In this document: piece after piece, positions 8,159 to 16,270 of the stretch
How positions within the stretch are numbered: the first letter of the stretch is position 1
Layout of the letters: each line of letters starts with the position of its first letter
Assembly (NCBI GenBank): GCA_016293005.1
Contig: JAEDFA010000003.1
Span: 4,018 to 68,017, forward strand
Length of the DNA: 64,000 nt
DNA from: Treponema sp.
GTDB taxonomy: Bacteria; Spirochaetota; Spirochaetia; Treponematales; Treponemataceae
Reading direction: 5' to 3'
The notes under the pieces: generated by a model
Databases searched by the model: none
What the model was told of the DNA's origin: nothing
What the model saw: only the letters and a program-made list of their open reading frames with translations
Program-made: the position numbers and the translations under genes

Positions 8159-9997
8159 ATGAAATCTTATAAAAATCTGAAAATTGTTCAATTTTTTCTT
8201 TCGCTTTCAAAAAAACAGAAAATAATTTATTCATCGCTTTTTCTACTTTTTGTTTTTAGCATTTTTTCTATTGTAGTTTTGTTTTCTCTTCCTAAAAAAA
8301 CTTCATCGTACCTTTATTTTGAAAATCAAGATTATGCAGAAAAAGTTCTTTATGTAAATAAAACGCAAAAAAGAGGAAATGTCTTACCGGGAAAAAGTGC
8401 GTATTTCAAATTTTCAAAAAATCAGATTTCATCATTGGAAAAATTTTATTCTGAATATGAAAATTTTACGGTCGCTGCAAGAATCGGAATTAAAAATCCT
8501 GGAAAAAATCTTTCTTCTGTAATTTTAAAAGAAAATATTTTAAATTTCGCTTTTCTTTTTCCGGATGATTTTGATTCTTCTGGAAAAGTTAAAAAATCTG
8601 TAGAAAAAATTTATGCTTCTGTAAACTTGTCTGATTTTTTGAAAAACGGCGTTTTTTATTTTGATTTAGGGCTTTCTTCAGAAAAACGCCTTCAAAATAA
8701 AGATGTTCCGTGTGGAATTGAAATTATTTCTGACTTGGGTGTAACTGTTTTTGATTTTCTTGTAACTAAGGCAAGAATCGGTTTTGATTTTACAGATTCA
8801 ATTCCGTTTTTCGGCTCGCCTTCTAACGGCGGAAAAATAAATGTTTTGGGAAGCGATTTTGATTTTTCAGGCGGAACTTTGACTTTTTCTCCTCAATGGA
8901 CAAAAGAATTTTCAATGCCTTACTATGAAATTTCTTTTTCAAAACTTTCTTCTTACGGAACTTCTGAAAATCCTGTGAAAATAAAACTGAATGCCGGGGG
9001 TGAAATTTTAACTATTTACAGGACGCCTTCAGTTTCCGCTTGCGTAATTTACAGTTCAATGCTGAATAATCCGTTCAGTTTTTTTAATTTAAGCCAGACG
9101 GAAAATCAGATTACAAAACTTCTTTTAAAACCTTCAGAAAAATCTCTTTCAGATGAAAATTCCTTTATACCTATTAAAACTGATCCTGGAATGATTTTAA
9201 AAACAAAGGCTGATAACTGGCGAAACAGCGAGTATGAACTTTACGAATGGGACAGATTTCCTCATATTCTTTTTTTTGATACAAAAAATTTTTCAGTTCA
9301 GTCAGATTTTTTTACTCGCCTTGCATTTTTTGCAGAAAAAAAAGGTTTTATTGGTAAAATTCTTACAGATTCGCAGCTTGAAGGTCGTCACGGATACAAT
9401 GCTCACGATTACAGTGCAAAAACACTTGCAGAATTTTTTACAAAGGCAGAACCGATGGGTGTTTTAAATAAAAAAGAGCTTCTGCTTAAAAATATTCTTT
9501 TAAAAAACGGCGTAATCGTACAAAATGGTTTGTCATATCTTCCGGGAGACGGCGCAGTAATTTCTTTTTCAAAAGAAAGTCCTAATTATAATCGGGTAAC
9601 TTTTCTTTCTCATGAAAGCTGGCACGCTCTTTATTTTATAAATGAAGATTTTAGAAATGCAGTTTCAGCAGTTTATTATACGATTGATTCACAATCCCGT
9701 GACTTTATGATAGAATACTGGCAATCTCAGCCGTCTTTAAATTATGAGCCGTCAGATATTTATCTTATGAACAACGAATTTATGGCGTATATAATGCAGC
9801 AGCCGTTAAGTTCTGTTTCAAAATATTTTGTTCATCTTGCATCCCGTGGTTCTGTCATGAAAGCGCTTCCTGAATTGTGCGATTATGTAAAGGAAACTCA
9901 AGGTATGACTTTTGAAGATGCCGCAAGAATTTTTGATTCTTACGCATTTGACAATTTTGGTCTTGCCTGCGGTCGAGTGCATCTTATTTTCAGGTAG
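8159..9997 (+). CDS. Membrane-anchored protein with HExxH zinc-peptidase motif
   Basis: A 612-residue protein with one N-terminal membrane segment (about residues 22-44, IIYSSLFLLFVFSIFSIVVLF) and a long exported part. Residues 485-489 read HESWH, an HExxH zinc/catalytic signature, followed by ALYF. A candidate third ligand, Glu540 in NNEFMAY, lies about 50 residues on, as in gluzincin-type peptidases. The middle of the chain looks beta-rich and I cannot assign it to a family. I infer a membrane-tethered metallopeptidase of the periplasmic space; substrate unknown. There is no clear Shine-Dalgarno; a TAGTAT box ends six bases before the ATG. It ends five bases from the convergent MBL gene. 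Confidence 0.6.
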   Translation: MKSYKNLKIVQFFLSLSKKQKIIYSSLFLLFVFSIFSIVVLFSLPKKTSSYLYFENQDYAEKVLYVNKTQKRGNVLPGKSAYFKFSKNQISSLEKFYSEYENFTVAARIGIKNPGKNLSSVILKENILNFAFLFPDDFDSSGKVKKSVEKIYASVNLSDFLKNGVFYFDLGLSSEKRLQNKDVPCGIEIISDLGVTVFDFLVTKARIGFDFTDSIPFFGSPSNGGKINVLGSDFDFSGGTLTFSPQWTKEFSMPYYEISFSKLSSYGTSENPVKIKLNAGGEILTIYRTPSVSACVIYSSMLNNPFSFFNLSQTENQITKLLLKPSEKSLSDENSFIPIKTDPGMILKTKADNWRNSEYELYEWDRFPHILFFDTKNFSVQSDFFTRLAFFAEKKGFIGKILTDSQLEGRHGYNAHDYSAKTLAEFFTKAEPMGVLNKKELLLKNILLKNGVIVQNGLSYLPGDGAVISFSKESPNYNRVTFLSHESWHALYFINEDFRNAVSAVYYTIDSQSRDFMIEYWQSQPSLNYEPSDIYLMNNEFMAYIMQQPLSSVSKYFVHLASRGSVMKALPELCDYVKETQGMTFEDAARIFDSYAFDNFGLACGRVHLIFR

Positions 9998-10002
9998 AAT
10001 TT

Positions 10003-10569
10003 TTAGCTTAATTCAAGGTTGAAAAATTTTTCGGCTTTTACAGTTGTAGGAGGTCCGTGCGACGGAAGCAAAATTGTTGTGTCTGTTTGTGAAAAGATTT
10101 TTGCTTCAATGTTTGATTTTAAGACATGTTTTGAATAGCTTGAGTTTGTTGTTCCCAGCGTTCCTGCAAAAATTGCATCGCCTGTAAAAATCATATTTCC
10201 GATTTTGTAAATCATTGAATCGGCAGAATGACCTGGAAGCGAATAATAAGTTATTGTCATTCCTGCAAGGCGCATTTTTCCGTCACCGTTTAATACGACA
10301 GTTTTTGTTTCTGCAATTTCGTAGTCGGCGGCATAGATATTTGTTGAATAAATTTTGTTTAAAGTTCTAAGTCCCTGAACATGAGTTTCATGGTTGTGCG
10401 TTATGAGAATTCCCTGAATTTTGAAATTTTTTGATTCGAGTTTTTCGATTATGCGCGGAGTGATTTTTCCGGGGTCGATTAAGATTGCTTCGTTTATTTT
10501 TTCGTTTGCGACGATATAACTGTTTGAAAAACCTGTAATCATTATGTTTATGTATGAATATAATCTCAT
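10003..10569 (-). CDS. MBL-fold (glyoxalase II-like) hydrolase with altered metal motif
   Basis: A 188-residue metallo-beta-lactamase-fold protein. The core motif is THNHETH (57-63), followed by LPGHSADSM, FTGDAIFAGTLGTTN and the late LPSHGPPT. These give His58, His60, His63, the His of PGHS, the Asp of GDA and the His of SHG. The usual THxHxDH would have Asp at position 62; here it is Thr, so one ligand of the second metal is missing. The fold includes thiolesterases such as glyoxalase II, but the substrate here is unknown. GGAGCATTTT precedes the ATG. It lies 12 bases downstream of the pentapeptide gene and is probably co-transcribed with it. Confidence 0.8.
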   Translation of the reverse strand: MRLYSYINIMITGFSNSYIVANEKINEAILIDPGKITPRIIEKLESKNFKIQGILITHNHETHVQGLRTLNKIYSTNIYAADYEIAETKTVVLNGDGKMRLAGMTITYYSLPGHSADSMIYKIGNMIFTGDAIFAGTLGTTNSSYSKHVLKSNIEAKIFSQTDTTILLPSHGPPTTVKAEKFFNLELS

Positions 10570-10581
10570 AAAATGCTCCGT

Positions 10582-11229
10582 CTAAGAGTTCTTCTGGTTT
10601 TTTATTTCTTCTTCTGTTAAAACGATTATTGCTTCTTTATCGTTTGACATTTTAAATGAAACATTTGTTCGTTTGCTTTCGAGGAAATTTGTGTTTTTTA
10701 TGTTGCAGTTTCTAAATGATGTATTTTCTAGCGTTGATTTTATGAAAGTTGAACTTTTTAGGTTTGAATCGTCGAAGGAAGACTGAAATGCGTTTATTCC
10801 GTTGAAATTTGTCTGGAAAAGTTCGCTTCCTGTAAAGATTGTGTGAAAAAATGTTGCGCCGGCAACTGAAGAATTTTTTATATTTGAATCGATTAACTTG
10901 CAGTCGCTGAAAACTGCGAAGTCAAAAATTGAAAGTTTACTTGTTAAATTTTTTGAGTGAATGTTTTTAAATGTGCAGTTCATGAAATTGCAGCCGTAGA
11001 ATTGTTTGTCTGAAAATGTTATGTCTTGAAAAGTGATTCCGGCAGCGCAAAGACCGACGATTTTATCGTGCGTGTTTATGTATTCGTATATGTCGCGCTG
11101 AATTTTTCCAGGATCTGGACTGTGGTCAAGGCAGTAATTTTTTTCGTTTGTGATGTTTTTTTGAGTGTCAATTGTTGAAATTGCAAGGTTGTTGCATGAA
11201 TGAACTAAACATTTATTTAAGGCGAACAT
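10582..11229 (-). CDS. Pentapeptide-repeat protein
   Basis: A 215-residue protein. From about residue 75 onward it shows five-residue periodicity with Phe or Leu at the centre (for example GCNFMNCTFKNIHSKNL, SELFQTNFNGINAFQSSF, LKSSTFIKSTLENTSF), the right-handed quadrilateral beta-helix pattern. The N-terminal 45 residues hold Cys and His (CLVHSCNN, CLDHSPDPG) that could bind a metal; this is inference. Some pentapeptide proteins mimic DNA or protect gyrase, but most have no known role. The start is strongly supported: TTGACA (11259-11264), 17 nt and TAACAT (11236-11241) on the minus strand, ending six bases before the ATG. Confidence 0.8.
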   Translation of the reverse strand: MFALNKCLVHSCNNLAISTIDTQKNITNEKNYCLDHSPDPGKIQRDIYEYINTHDKIVGLCAAGITFQDITFSDKQFYGCNFMNCTFKNIHSKNLTSKLSIFDFAVFSDCKLIDSNIKNSSVAGATFFHTIFTGSELFQTNFNGINAFQSSFDDSNLKSSTFIKSTLENTSFRNCNIKNTNFLESKRTNVSFKMSNDKEAIIVLTEEEIKNQKNS

Positions 11230-11235
11230 ATTTTT

Positions 11236-11264
11236 ATGTTAAAGTATTGCTTGTTTTCTGTCAA
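11236..11264 (-). promoter_or_regulatory. Promoter of the pentapeptide gene, leaderless type
   Basis: On the minus strand TTGACA (11264-11259), 17 nt, TAACAT (11241-11236), then six bases to the ATG at 11229. It overlaps the divergent murI promoter (TTGCTT 11247-11252, TAAAAT 11270-11275). Confidence 0.75.
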
Positions 11265-11275
11265 ATGTTTAAAAT
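11247..11275 (+). promoter_or_regulatory. Promoter of murI, leaderless type
   Basis: TTGCTT (11247-11252), 17-nt spacer, TAAAAT (11270-11275), then seven bases to the ATG at 11283. It interlocks with the divergent pentapeptide promoter on the other strand. Confidence 0.65.
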
Positions 11276-11282
11276 CTTTCGT

Positions 11283-12095
11283 ATGAATGTAAAATTTGTT
11301 TTTCTTGATTCAGGAACGGGCGGACTTCCTTATTTAAAATATCTTCTTCAAAAACATCCTGATGAAAAATGTGTTTACATCGGTGATACAAAAAATTTCC
11401 CTTATGGTGAAAAAACTGAATCTGAAATTCAAGAAAACGCTTTATCATGTGTTCAAAAAATTATTTTTCGCTGGAATCCTATGGCTGTTATAATCGCTTG
11501 CAATACGATTTCGGTTTCTTCCTTAGATATTCTTAGAAAAACTTTTCCAAAAACTCAGTTTATCGGAACAGTTCCTGCTATAAAACCTGCGGCACAGATT
11601 TCAAAAACAAAGAAAATAGGGCTTCTTGCAACTAACGCGACAGTAAATCATCCTTATACAAAAAAACTTATAGAAGATTTTGCAGGAGACTGTGAAATAT
11701 TTTCCCGCGGAGATCCCCAGTTAATAAATTTTATAGAGCATAAATTTTATTCTTCCAGTGAAAGTGAACGCCTTGAAGCGGTTTTGCCGTCCGTTGAATT
11801 TTTTAAGGAAAAAGGCTGCGATGTAATTGTTCTTGCGTGTACTCATTTTCTTAATATGGCAGAATATTTTAAAATTCAAGGTGCGCCGTCATTAAAAATC
11901 GTTGACAGCAGGGAAGGTGTTGTAAATCATGCTTTTCAAATCGAAGAAAATTCATTGCAAAAAAATGAAAAAAATTCTTCCGATTTTTCAAATTCTCTGC
12001 TTTATGTTACTGGCTTTAAAAATAAAAACGATTCGCTTTTTTACAAGAATTTCTGCCGCGAAAATAAAATTGAATTCGGCGGAATTTTAGACTGA
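11283..12095 (+). CDS. murI: Glutamate racemase
   Basis: Cofactor-free racemase that makes D-glutamate for peptidoglycan. The 270-residue chain opens VKFVFLDSGTGGLPYL with the expected Asp-Ser pair (D9, S10). The two catalytic cysteines are Cys73 in ACNTISV and Cys186 in LACTHFLN; YIGDTKNFPYGEK is the conserved substrate block. The open frame extends upstream to 11172, but that would overlap the divergent pentapeptide gene. The ATG at 11283 begins right at the conserved N-terminus and sits seven bases after a TAAAAT box, so I chose it. No ribosome site is visible. With dapL and murC it contributes to cell-wall precursor supply. Confidence 0.9.
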   Translation: MNVKFVFLDSGTGGLPYLKYLLQKHPDEKCVYIGDTKNFPYGEKTESEIQENALSCVQKIIFRWNPMAVIIACNTISVSSLDILRKTFPKTQFIGTVPAIKPAAQISKTKKIGLLATNATVNHPYTKKLIEDFAGDCEIFSRGDPQLINFIEHKFYSSSESERLEAVLPSVEFFKEKGCDVIVLACTHFLNMAEYFKIQGAPSLKIVDSREGVVNHAFQIEENSLQKNEKNSSDFSNSLLYVTGFKNKNDSLFYKNFCRENKIEFGGILD

Positions 12096-12157
12096 CTGGC
12101 ATTTTTTTAGTTACTTTTAAAATTTTTAGTTTTTAGAAATTCCTGTATAAAATTCTA

Positions 12158-12186
12158 TTCAATAATTTAATGAAATTTGTTAGAAT
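12158..12186 (+). promoter_or_regulatory. Promoter of icd, leaderless type
   Basis: TTCAAT (12158-12163), 17-nt spacer, TAGAAT (12181-12186), then nine bases to the ATG at 12196. No ribosome-binding site. Confidence 0.6.
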
Positions 12187-12195
12187 GTCGGCATT

Positions 12196-13392
12196 ATGGC
12201 AAAGATTCAGATGAAAAATAAAATCGCTGAACTTGACGGCGATGAAATGACAAGAGTATTATGGAAGGTAATAAAGGATGAACTCCTTTTGCCTTATGTA
12301 GATTTGCAGACTGAATATTATGATTTGGGCTTAAAAAATCGTGATGATTCAGATGATGAAGTAACTTACAAGGCTGCAGAAGCAATCAAAAGGCTTGGCG
12401 TAGGCGTAAAGTGCGCGACTATTACTTCAAATGCCGCCAGAATGAAAGAATACAATTTAAAACAGCTTACTCCTTCTCCAAACGGAATTTTAAGGGGCGA
12501 ACTTGACGGAACGATTTTCCGCTCTCCAATTTTTGTAAAGAATATTGCCTGTAATGTAAAATCGTGGGAACAGCCTATTGTTCTTGGCAGGCACGGTTAT
12601 GGAGATGTTTATAAAAACTGTGAAATTAAAACTCCATGTGGCGGAAAAGCAGAACTTGTTTTTACAGGAGACGATGGAAAAGAAATTCGAAAGACGATTC
12701 AGGTTATGAAAGGGCCTGGAATAATTCAGGGAATCCACAATCTTGATAAATCAATAGAAAGTTTTGCTCACTGCTGTTTTAAATACGCGCTCGATAAAAA
12801 AATCAGTGTATGGTTTGGCACAAAAGATACAATTTCAAAAATTTATGACGGGAATTTCAAAGAAATCTTCCAGAAAGTTTTTGATGAAAACTACAAAACA
12901 GATTTTGAAAAATGCGGAATTGAATATTTCTACACTTTAATTGATGATGCTGTAGCCCGCGTTATAAAATCAAAAGGCGGTTTTTTGTGGGTATGCAAAA
13001 ATTACGACGGAGATGTAATGAGCGATATGATTGCTTCTGCCTGTGGAAGTCTTGCCATGATGACAAGCGTGTTAGTTTCTCCAAACGGTGAATTTGAATA
13101 CGAAGCAAGTCACGGAACTGTTCAAAAGCATTATTACCGTTATTTAAAAGGTGAAAAAACTTCTACAAATCCTGTTGCAACTATTTTTGCATGGACAGGC
13201 GCTCTTGCAAAACGAGGTGAATTAGACGGAAATCTTGACCTTGTAGAATTTGCAAAAAAACTTGAAAAAGCAACTTTAGACACTATTGAAGACGGTTATA
13301 TGACAGGAGACCTTGCGCTTCTTGCAAACCCTCCTGCAAAAAAAATATTGAACAGCTGGGAATTTATTTCAGCAATTAAAGAGCGCCTTTAA
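12196..13392 (+). CDS. icd: Isocitrate dehydrogenase (NADP), eukaryotic-like type
   Basis: A 398-residue decarboxylating dehydrogenase converting isocitrate to 2-oxoglutarate. It belongs to the family shared with eukaryotic NADP enzymes rather than the E. coli Icd type: MKNKIAELDGDEMTRVLWKVIKDELL, then ATITSNAARMKEYNLK, SPNGILRGELDGTIFRSPI, and VLGRHGYGDVYKN. The metal region DGDVMSDMIASACGSLAMM and EASHGTVQKHYYRYLKGEKTSTNPVATIFAWTGAL complete the signature. NADP use is inferred from family. In an anaerobe lacking a full TCA cycle, the likely job is 2-oxoglutarate for glutamate synthesis; this is inference. The promoter places the 5' end within about two bases of the ATG. Confidence 0.93.
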   Translation: MAKIQMKNKIAELDGDEMTRVLWKVIKDELLLPYVDLQTEYYDLGLKNRDDSDDEVTYKAAEAIKRLGVGVKCATITSNAARMKEYNLKQLTPSPNGILRGELDGTIFRSPIFVKNIACNVKSWEQPIVLGRHGYGDVYKNCEIKTPCGGKAELVFTGDDGKEIRKTIQVMKGPGIIQGIHNLDKSIESFAHCCFKYALDKKISVWFGTKDTISKIYDGNFKEIFQKVFDENYKTDFEKCGIEYFYTLIDDAVARVIKSKGGFLWVCKNYDGDVMSDMIASACGSLAMMTSVLVSPNGEFEYEASHGTVQKHYYRYLKGEKTSTNPVATIFAWTGALAKRGELDGNLDLVEFAKKLEKATLDTIEDGYMTGDLALLANPPAKKILNSWEFISAIKERL

Positions 13393-13411
13393 TATATAAT
13401 TTTTTTTATGT

Positions 13412-13450
13412 AAGAAAAACTCTGTCTAAAATTGCGTCAGAGTTTTTCTT
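13412..13450. terminator. Terminator between icd and dapL
   Basis: AAGAAAAACTCTG (13412-13424) pairs perfectly over 13 bases with CAGAGTTTTTCTT (13438-13450), with a 13-nt loop. The right arm supplies the T run. Confidence 0.8.
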
Positions 13451-13479
13451 TATAATTAACTTTTTTTATGGAGATAATT

Positions 13480-14703
13480 ATGTTAAAAAGAAACCGAGGA
13501 CTTGAAAATTTAACGGCTGGGTATCTTTTTCCAGAAGTAGCGCGTCGCCGCCGTGAATTTCAGCAGAAAAATCCGGATGCAAAAATTATAAGTCTTTCAA
13601 TTGGTAATACAACTGAACCTCTTCCTTTGTTTATTTCAAAAGCAATGCAGGATTACGCTTTAGCTCTTTCTACAAGCGAAGGTTATTCAGGTTACGGAGA
13701 TGAGCAGGGAAACGCTGAACTTCGAAAAAAAATTGCAGAAGTCTGGTATAAAGACCTTGCAAAACCGGAAGAAGTTTTTATTTCTGACGGTGCAAAATGT
13801 GATATCGCACGAATTCAGACTTTGTTTGGTTCAAAAGTAAAAATTGCAGTTCAGGATCCGTCTTATCCTGTTTATGTTGACGGTTCTGTAATCGTGGGAG
13901 CAGCCGGAAAATCTAATGGTTCGGGATATAAAGGTATAACTTATATGCCATGTACTCCTGAAAACAATTTTTTCCCGGATTTGTCAAAGATTAAGAAAAA
14001 CAGCCTGATTTATTTTTGTTCGCCTAACAATCCTACAGGGGCTGTCAGTACAAAAGAAGAATTAAAACGACTTGTAGATTTTGCAAACAAAAACGGCTGT
14101 ATTATTATTTTTGATGCAGCATACAGGGAATTTATTCGGGACGAAAATCTTCCAAAGACTATTTTTGAAATCGAAGGAAGCCGCACTTGTGCAATTGAAA
14201 TCAATTCTTTCAGTAAGCCGGCAGGTTTTACAGGTGTCAGACTCGGGTGGTCTATTGTTCCTCTTGAATTAAAATACGCGGATGGTTCAAGCGTAAACAA
14301 AGACTGGAATAGAATTATGACAACTCTTTTTAATGGCGCTTCAAATATCGCTCAAAAAGGCGGACTTGCATGTCTTGAAGAAGAAGGATTAAAAGCCATG
14401 AAAGATGTAATCGACTATTACCTTGAAAATGTAAAGTTAATAGAAGATACTTTAAAAGGTGAAAATTTTAAAAAAGCTGGTGTTGAACTTTATTCAACAG
14501 GAAACAGTCCGTATGTCTGGGCAAAATTTCCTGGAAGAAAAAGCTGGGATGTTTTCGATGCGCTTCTTCAAAAATGCAATGTAGTTACAACTCCAGGTTC
14601 AGGTTTTGGTCCTGGCGGTGAAAGTTTTATCCGCTTCAGTTCGTTCGGGCATAAAGAAGATGTAAAAGAAGCCTGCAAACGACTTTCTGAGTTTGAATTA
14701 TAA
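13480..14703 (+). CDS. dapL: LL-diaminopimelate aminotransferase
   Basis: A PLP enzyme of 407 residues that makes LL-diaminopimelate directly from tetrahydrodipicolinate, bypassing the succinylase/acetylase branches of lysine and peptidoglycan synthesis. It reads NLTAGYLFPEVARRR, SLSIGNTTEPLP, YSGYGDEQGNAELRKKIA, SPNNPTGAVS, IIIFDAAYREFI, and the PLP-lysine block EINSFSKPAGFTGVRLGW. The C-terminal NVVTTPGSGFGPGGESFIRFS is also typical. The open frame starts at 13468, but GGAG at 13470-13473 lies inside that extension and six bases before the ATG at 13480, so 13480 is the start. Terminators flank it on both sides, so it is monocistronic. Confidence 0.93.
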   Translation: MLKRNRGLENLTAGYLFPEVARRRREFQQKNPDAKIISLSIGNTTEPLPLFISKAMQDYALALSTSEGYSGYGDEQGNAELRKKIAEVWYKDLAKPEEVFISDGAKCDIARIQTLFGSKVKIAVQDPSYPVYVDGSVIVGAAGKSNGSGYKGITYMPCTPENNFFPDLSKIKKNSLIYFCSPNNPTGAVSTKEELKRLVDFANKNGCIIIFDAAYREFIRDENLPKTIFEIEGSRTCAIEINSFSKPAGFTGVRLGWSIVPLELKYADGSSVNKDWNRIMTTLFNGASNIAQKGGLACLEEEGLKAMKDVIDYYLENVKLIEDTLKGENFKKAGVELYSTGNSPYVWAKFPGRKSWDVFDALLQKCNVVTTPGSGFGPGGESFIRFSSFGHKEDVKEACKRLSEFEL

Positions 14704-14707
14704 AAGC

Positions 14708-14772
14708 AAAAAAGGACTTGCCTGAAAGTTTTTTGTCAAAATGACAATTTGAATCAGGACAAGTCCTTTTTT
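14708..14772. terminator. Strong bidirectional terminator after dapL
   Basis: AAAAAAGGACTTG (14708-14720) pairs with CAAGTCCTTTTTT (14760-14772). An inner CCTGA/TCAGG pair extends the stem across one bulged base. Placed between convergent genes, it probably serves both. Confidence 0.85.
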
Positions 14773-14812
14773 ATAGAATAATTTTGAACTTGATTTACAA
14801 TTTACCTTTAAT

Positions 14813-16051
14813 TTAGAACTGTGTTTTAAATCCTATGTTGACAGTGAAGGCTTTTACTGGTTCAAGTTTTATGATGTCTGAAATTCTTGTCTGCAGCATA
14901 ATATTTAATTCGCCTTTTATGAATTTTGTCGTTGTGTAAGGCGATACTGTTATTGAATAATTGTCAAAAAGTTCCTGAATGTATATAAGGTCTGCAAATG
15001 TTTTTTCAGGGAATGAAAGTGTCGTGTGAATTCCGAATGTGAATATATGATTTTTTAAGTAAAGATTGTCGGTGTAAACATGAAGATTTAAACCGAGCGT
15101 GTCTTTAATAAAGATAAAATCATCGATTGTTGCCTGCGGAAGGTTGAATACTGTGATATCTGTCTGGAATGTTTTGAATTTAAATCGCGGTTCAAAGAGA
15201 AGGTAAGTAGTTTCTTTGTTGATTCTGAATTCTGTCTGTTTTTTTGAAAAAGGAATGTCTGAAATTCCTGCCTGAATGAAAAGGGAAGTTGTCTGTGCGT
15301 TTCCTAAAAGCATATTTGCTCCGGCTCGCCAGTAAATTTTTTCAATTGAAACGAGACTGTCGTTGATTTTACTGTTGTTTATAAGTGGTACTCCGATTCC
15401 GGCTGCAACATCAAATGTAAAATATCTGTAAACGCATGCAAAGCGCAAGTCTGAATTAAAAACATAGCAGTCGTCTAATTCCTGATTGACATAAGCGTAA
15501 ATACCGAATGCTAAAGGTTTGTCTGAATGTTGAATGACATCGGCGCCGCCAAAACCGAAATGCGAGTTTAAAACTGAACCTTTGATTCCCTGCCATGTGT
15601 TTGTGATTTTTGATACGATTGGTTTTATTCCGAACTGACGGCGTAAGAAAATGTCAGAGCCGATTGGTTCATAACTTCCTGCAAATGCGCTGAAATAATT
15701 TGTGATGTTTCCGAACTGACTTCTAAAGATAATGGAAAGTTCATCGATTCTGAATTGTGCATCTGTCTTTTTAAAGATTGAACCTGAAAACAAATCTGAA
15801 GTTTCAACTGAAAATTCTGTGTGAAGGATTATATTCTGGCTTAAATTAAACTGTCCTGAAAAAAACATGTCTACAATCAGTTGTGGTGCAAAATCTGGAT
15901 TTCCAGACTCGTATTCTTCTTTTTTGTAAAAATCTAAATCTGAGACTGCTCCTGCAAAGCCTGAAAAAAAAGTTTCTGCGTGTGCATAAACCTGAAAAAG
16001 CGTAAAAAGCGCAATGAGGATTTTTTTATATAAATGGGAGTTTTTCTTCAT
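14813..16051 (-). CDS. Probable outer-membrane beta-barrel protein
   Basis: A 412-residue protein with a clear signal peptide (KKILIALFTLFQVYAHA, cleavage after residue 25) and no internal membrane helix. The mature chain alternates polar and aromatic residues in short strands, and the last residues (FTVNIGFKTQF) end in Phe as in the C-terminal beta-signal of barrel proteins. I do not recognise a specific family; treponemes encode many such small barrels, whose functions include porins and adhesins. CCGGAGAAAAACT precedes the ATG, a good ribosome site. It is convergent with dapL and shares the terminator. Confidence 0.6.
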   Translation of the reverse strand: MKKNSHLYKKILIALFTLFQVYAHAETFFSGFAGAVSDLDFYKKEEYESGNPDFAPQLIVDMFFSGQFNLSQNIILHTEFSVETSDLFSGSIFKKTDAQFRIDELSIIFRSQFGNITNYFSAFAGSYEPIGSDIFLRRQFGIKPIVSKITNTWQGIKGSVLNSHFGFGGADVIQHSDKPLAFGIYAYVNQELDDCYVFNSDLRFACVYRYFTFDVAAGIGVPLINNSKINDSLVSIEKIYWRAGANMLLGNAQTTSLFIQAGISDIPFSKKQTEFRINKETTYLLFEPRFKFKTFQTDITVFNLPQATIDDFIFIKDTLGLNLHVYTDNLYLKNHIFTFGIHTTLSFPEKTFADLIYIQELFDNYSITVSPYTTTKFIKGELNIMLQTRISDIIKLEPVKAFTVNIGFKTQF

Positions 16052-16234
16052 AGTTTTTCTCCGGAATTTGTTTTTCGTATAAAATGTTTAAGACATAAAA
16101 AATTTGCCTTTAATACAGTATGTTTATCGGCAGAAAAAATGAGATTTATTATATTTTTTTTAAGGAACTGTAAAAAAATCTAAAAAAGGCGAATTTTTAT
16201 TTTTTTGATTAAAAAAAAACAGTTTTAGTAGTGC

Positions 16235-16261
16235 TTGACTAATATTGCGTTTTTTTAGAAT
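16235..16261 (+). promoter_or_regulatory. Promoter of the DUF4912 gene, probably leaderless
   Basis: TTGACT (16235-16240), a short 15-nt spacer, TAGAAT (16256-16261), then nine bases to the ATG at 16271. An alternative -10, TATATT, starts at 16261. There is no ribosome site. Confidence 0.45.
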
Positions 16262-16270
16262 ATATTCTCT

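Noticed and set aside
8549..8600. LFPDDFDSSGKVKK in the HExxH protein resembles LFPDDFDDSGKVEQ in the thrA fusion (near 6753).
   Set aside because: Only about ten residues match and the contexts differ; I read it as chance in two acidic loops, not a shared module.
11172..11282. An N-terminal extension of murI by 37 residues.
   Set aside because: It would overlap the divergent pentapeptide gene and both promoters; the conserved racemase N-terminus begins at 11283.
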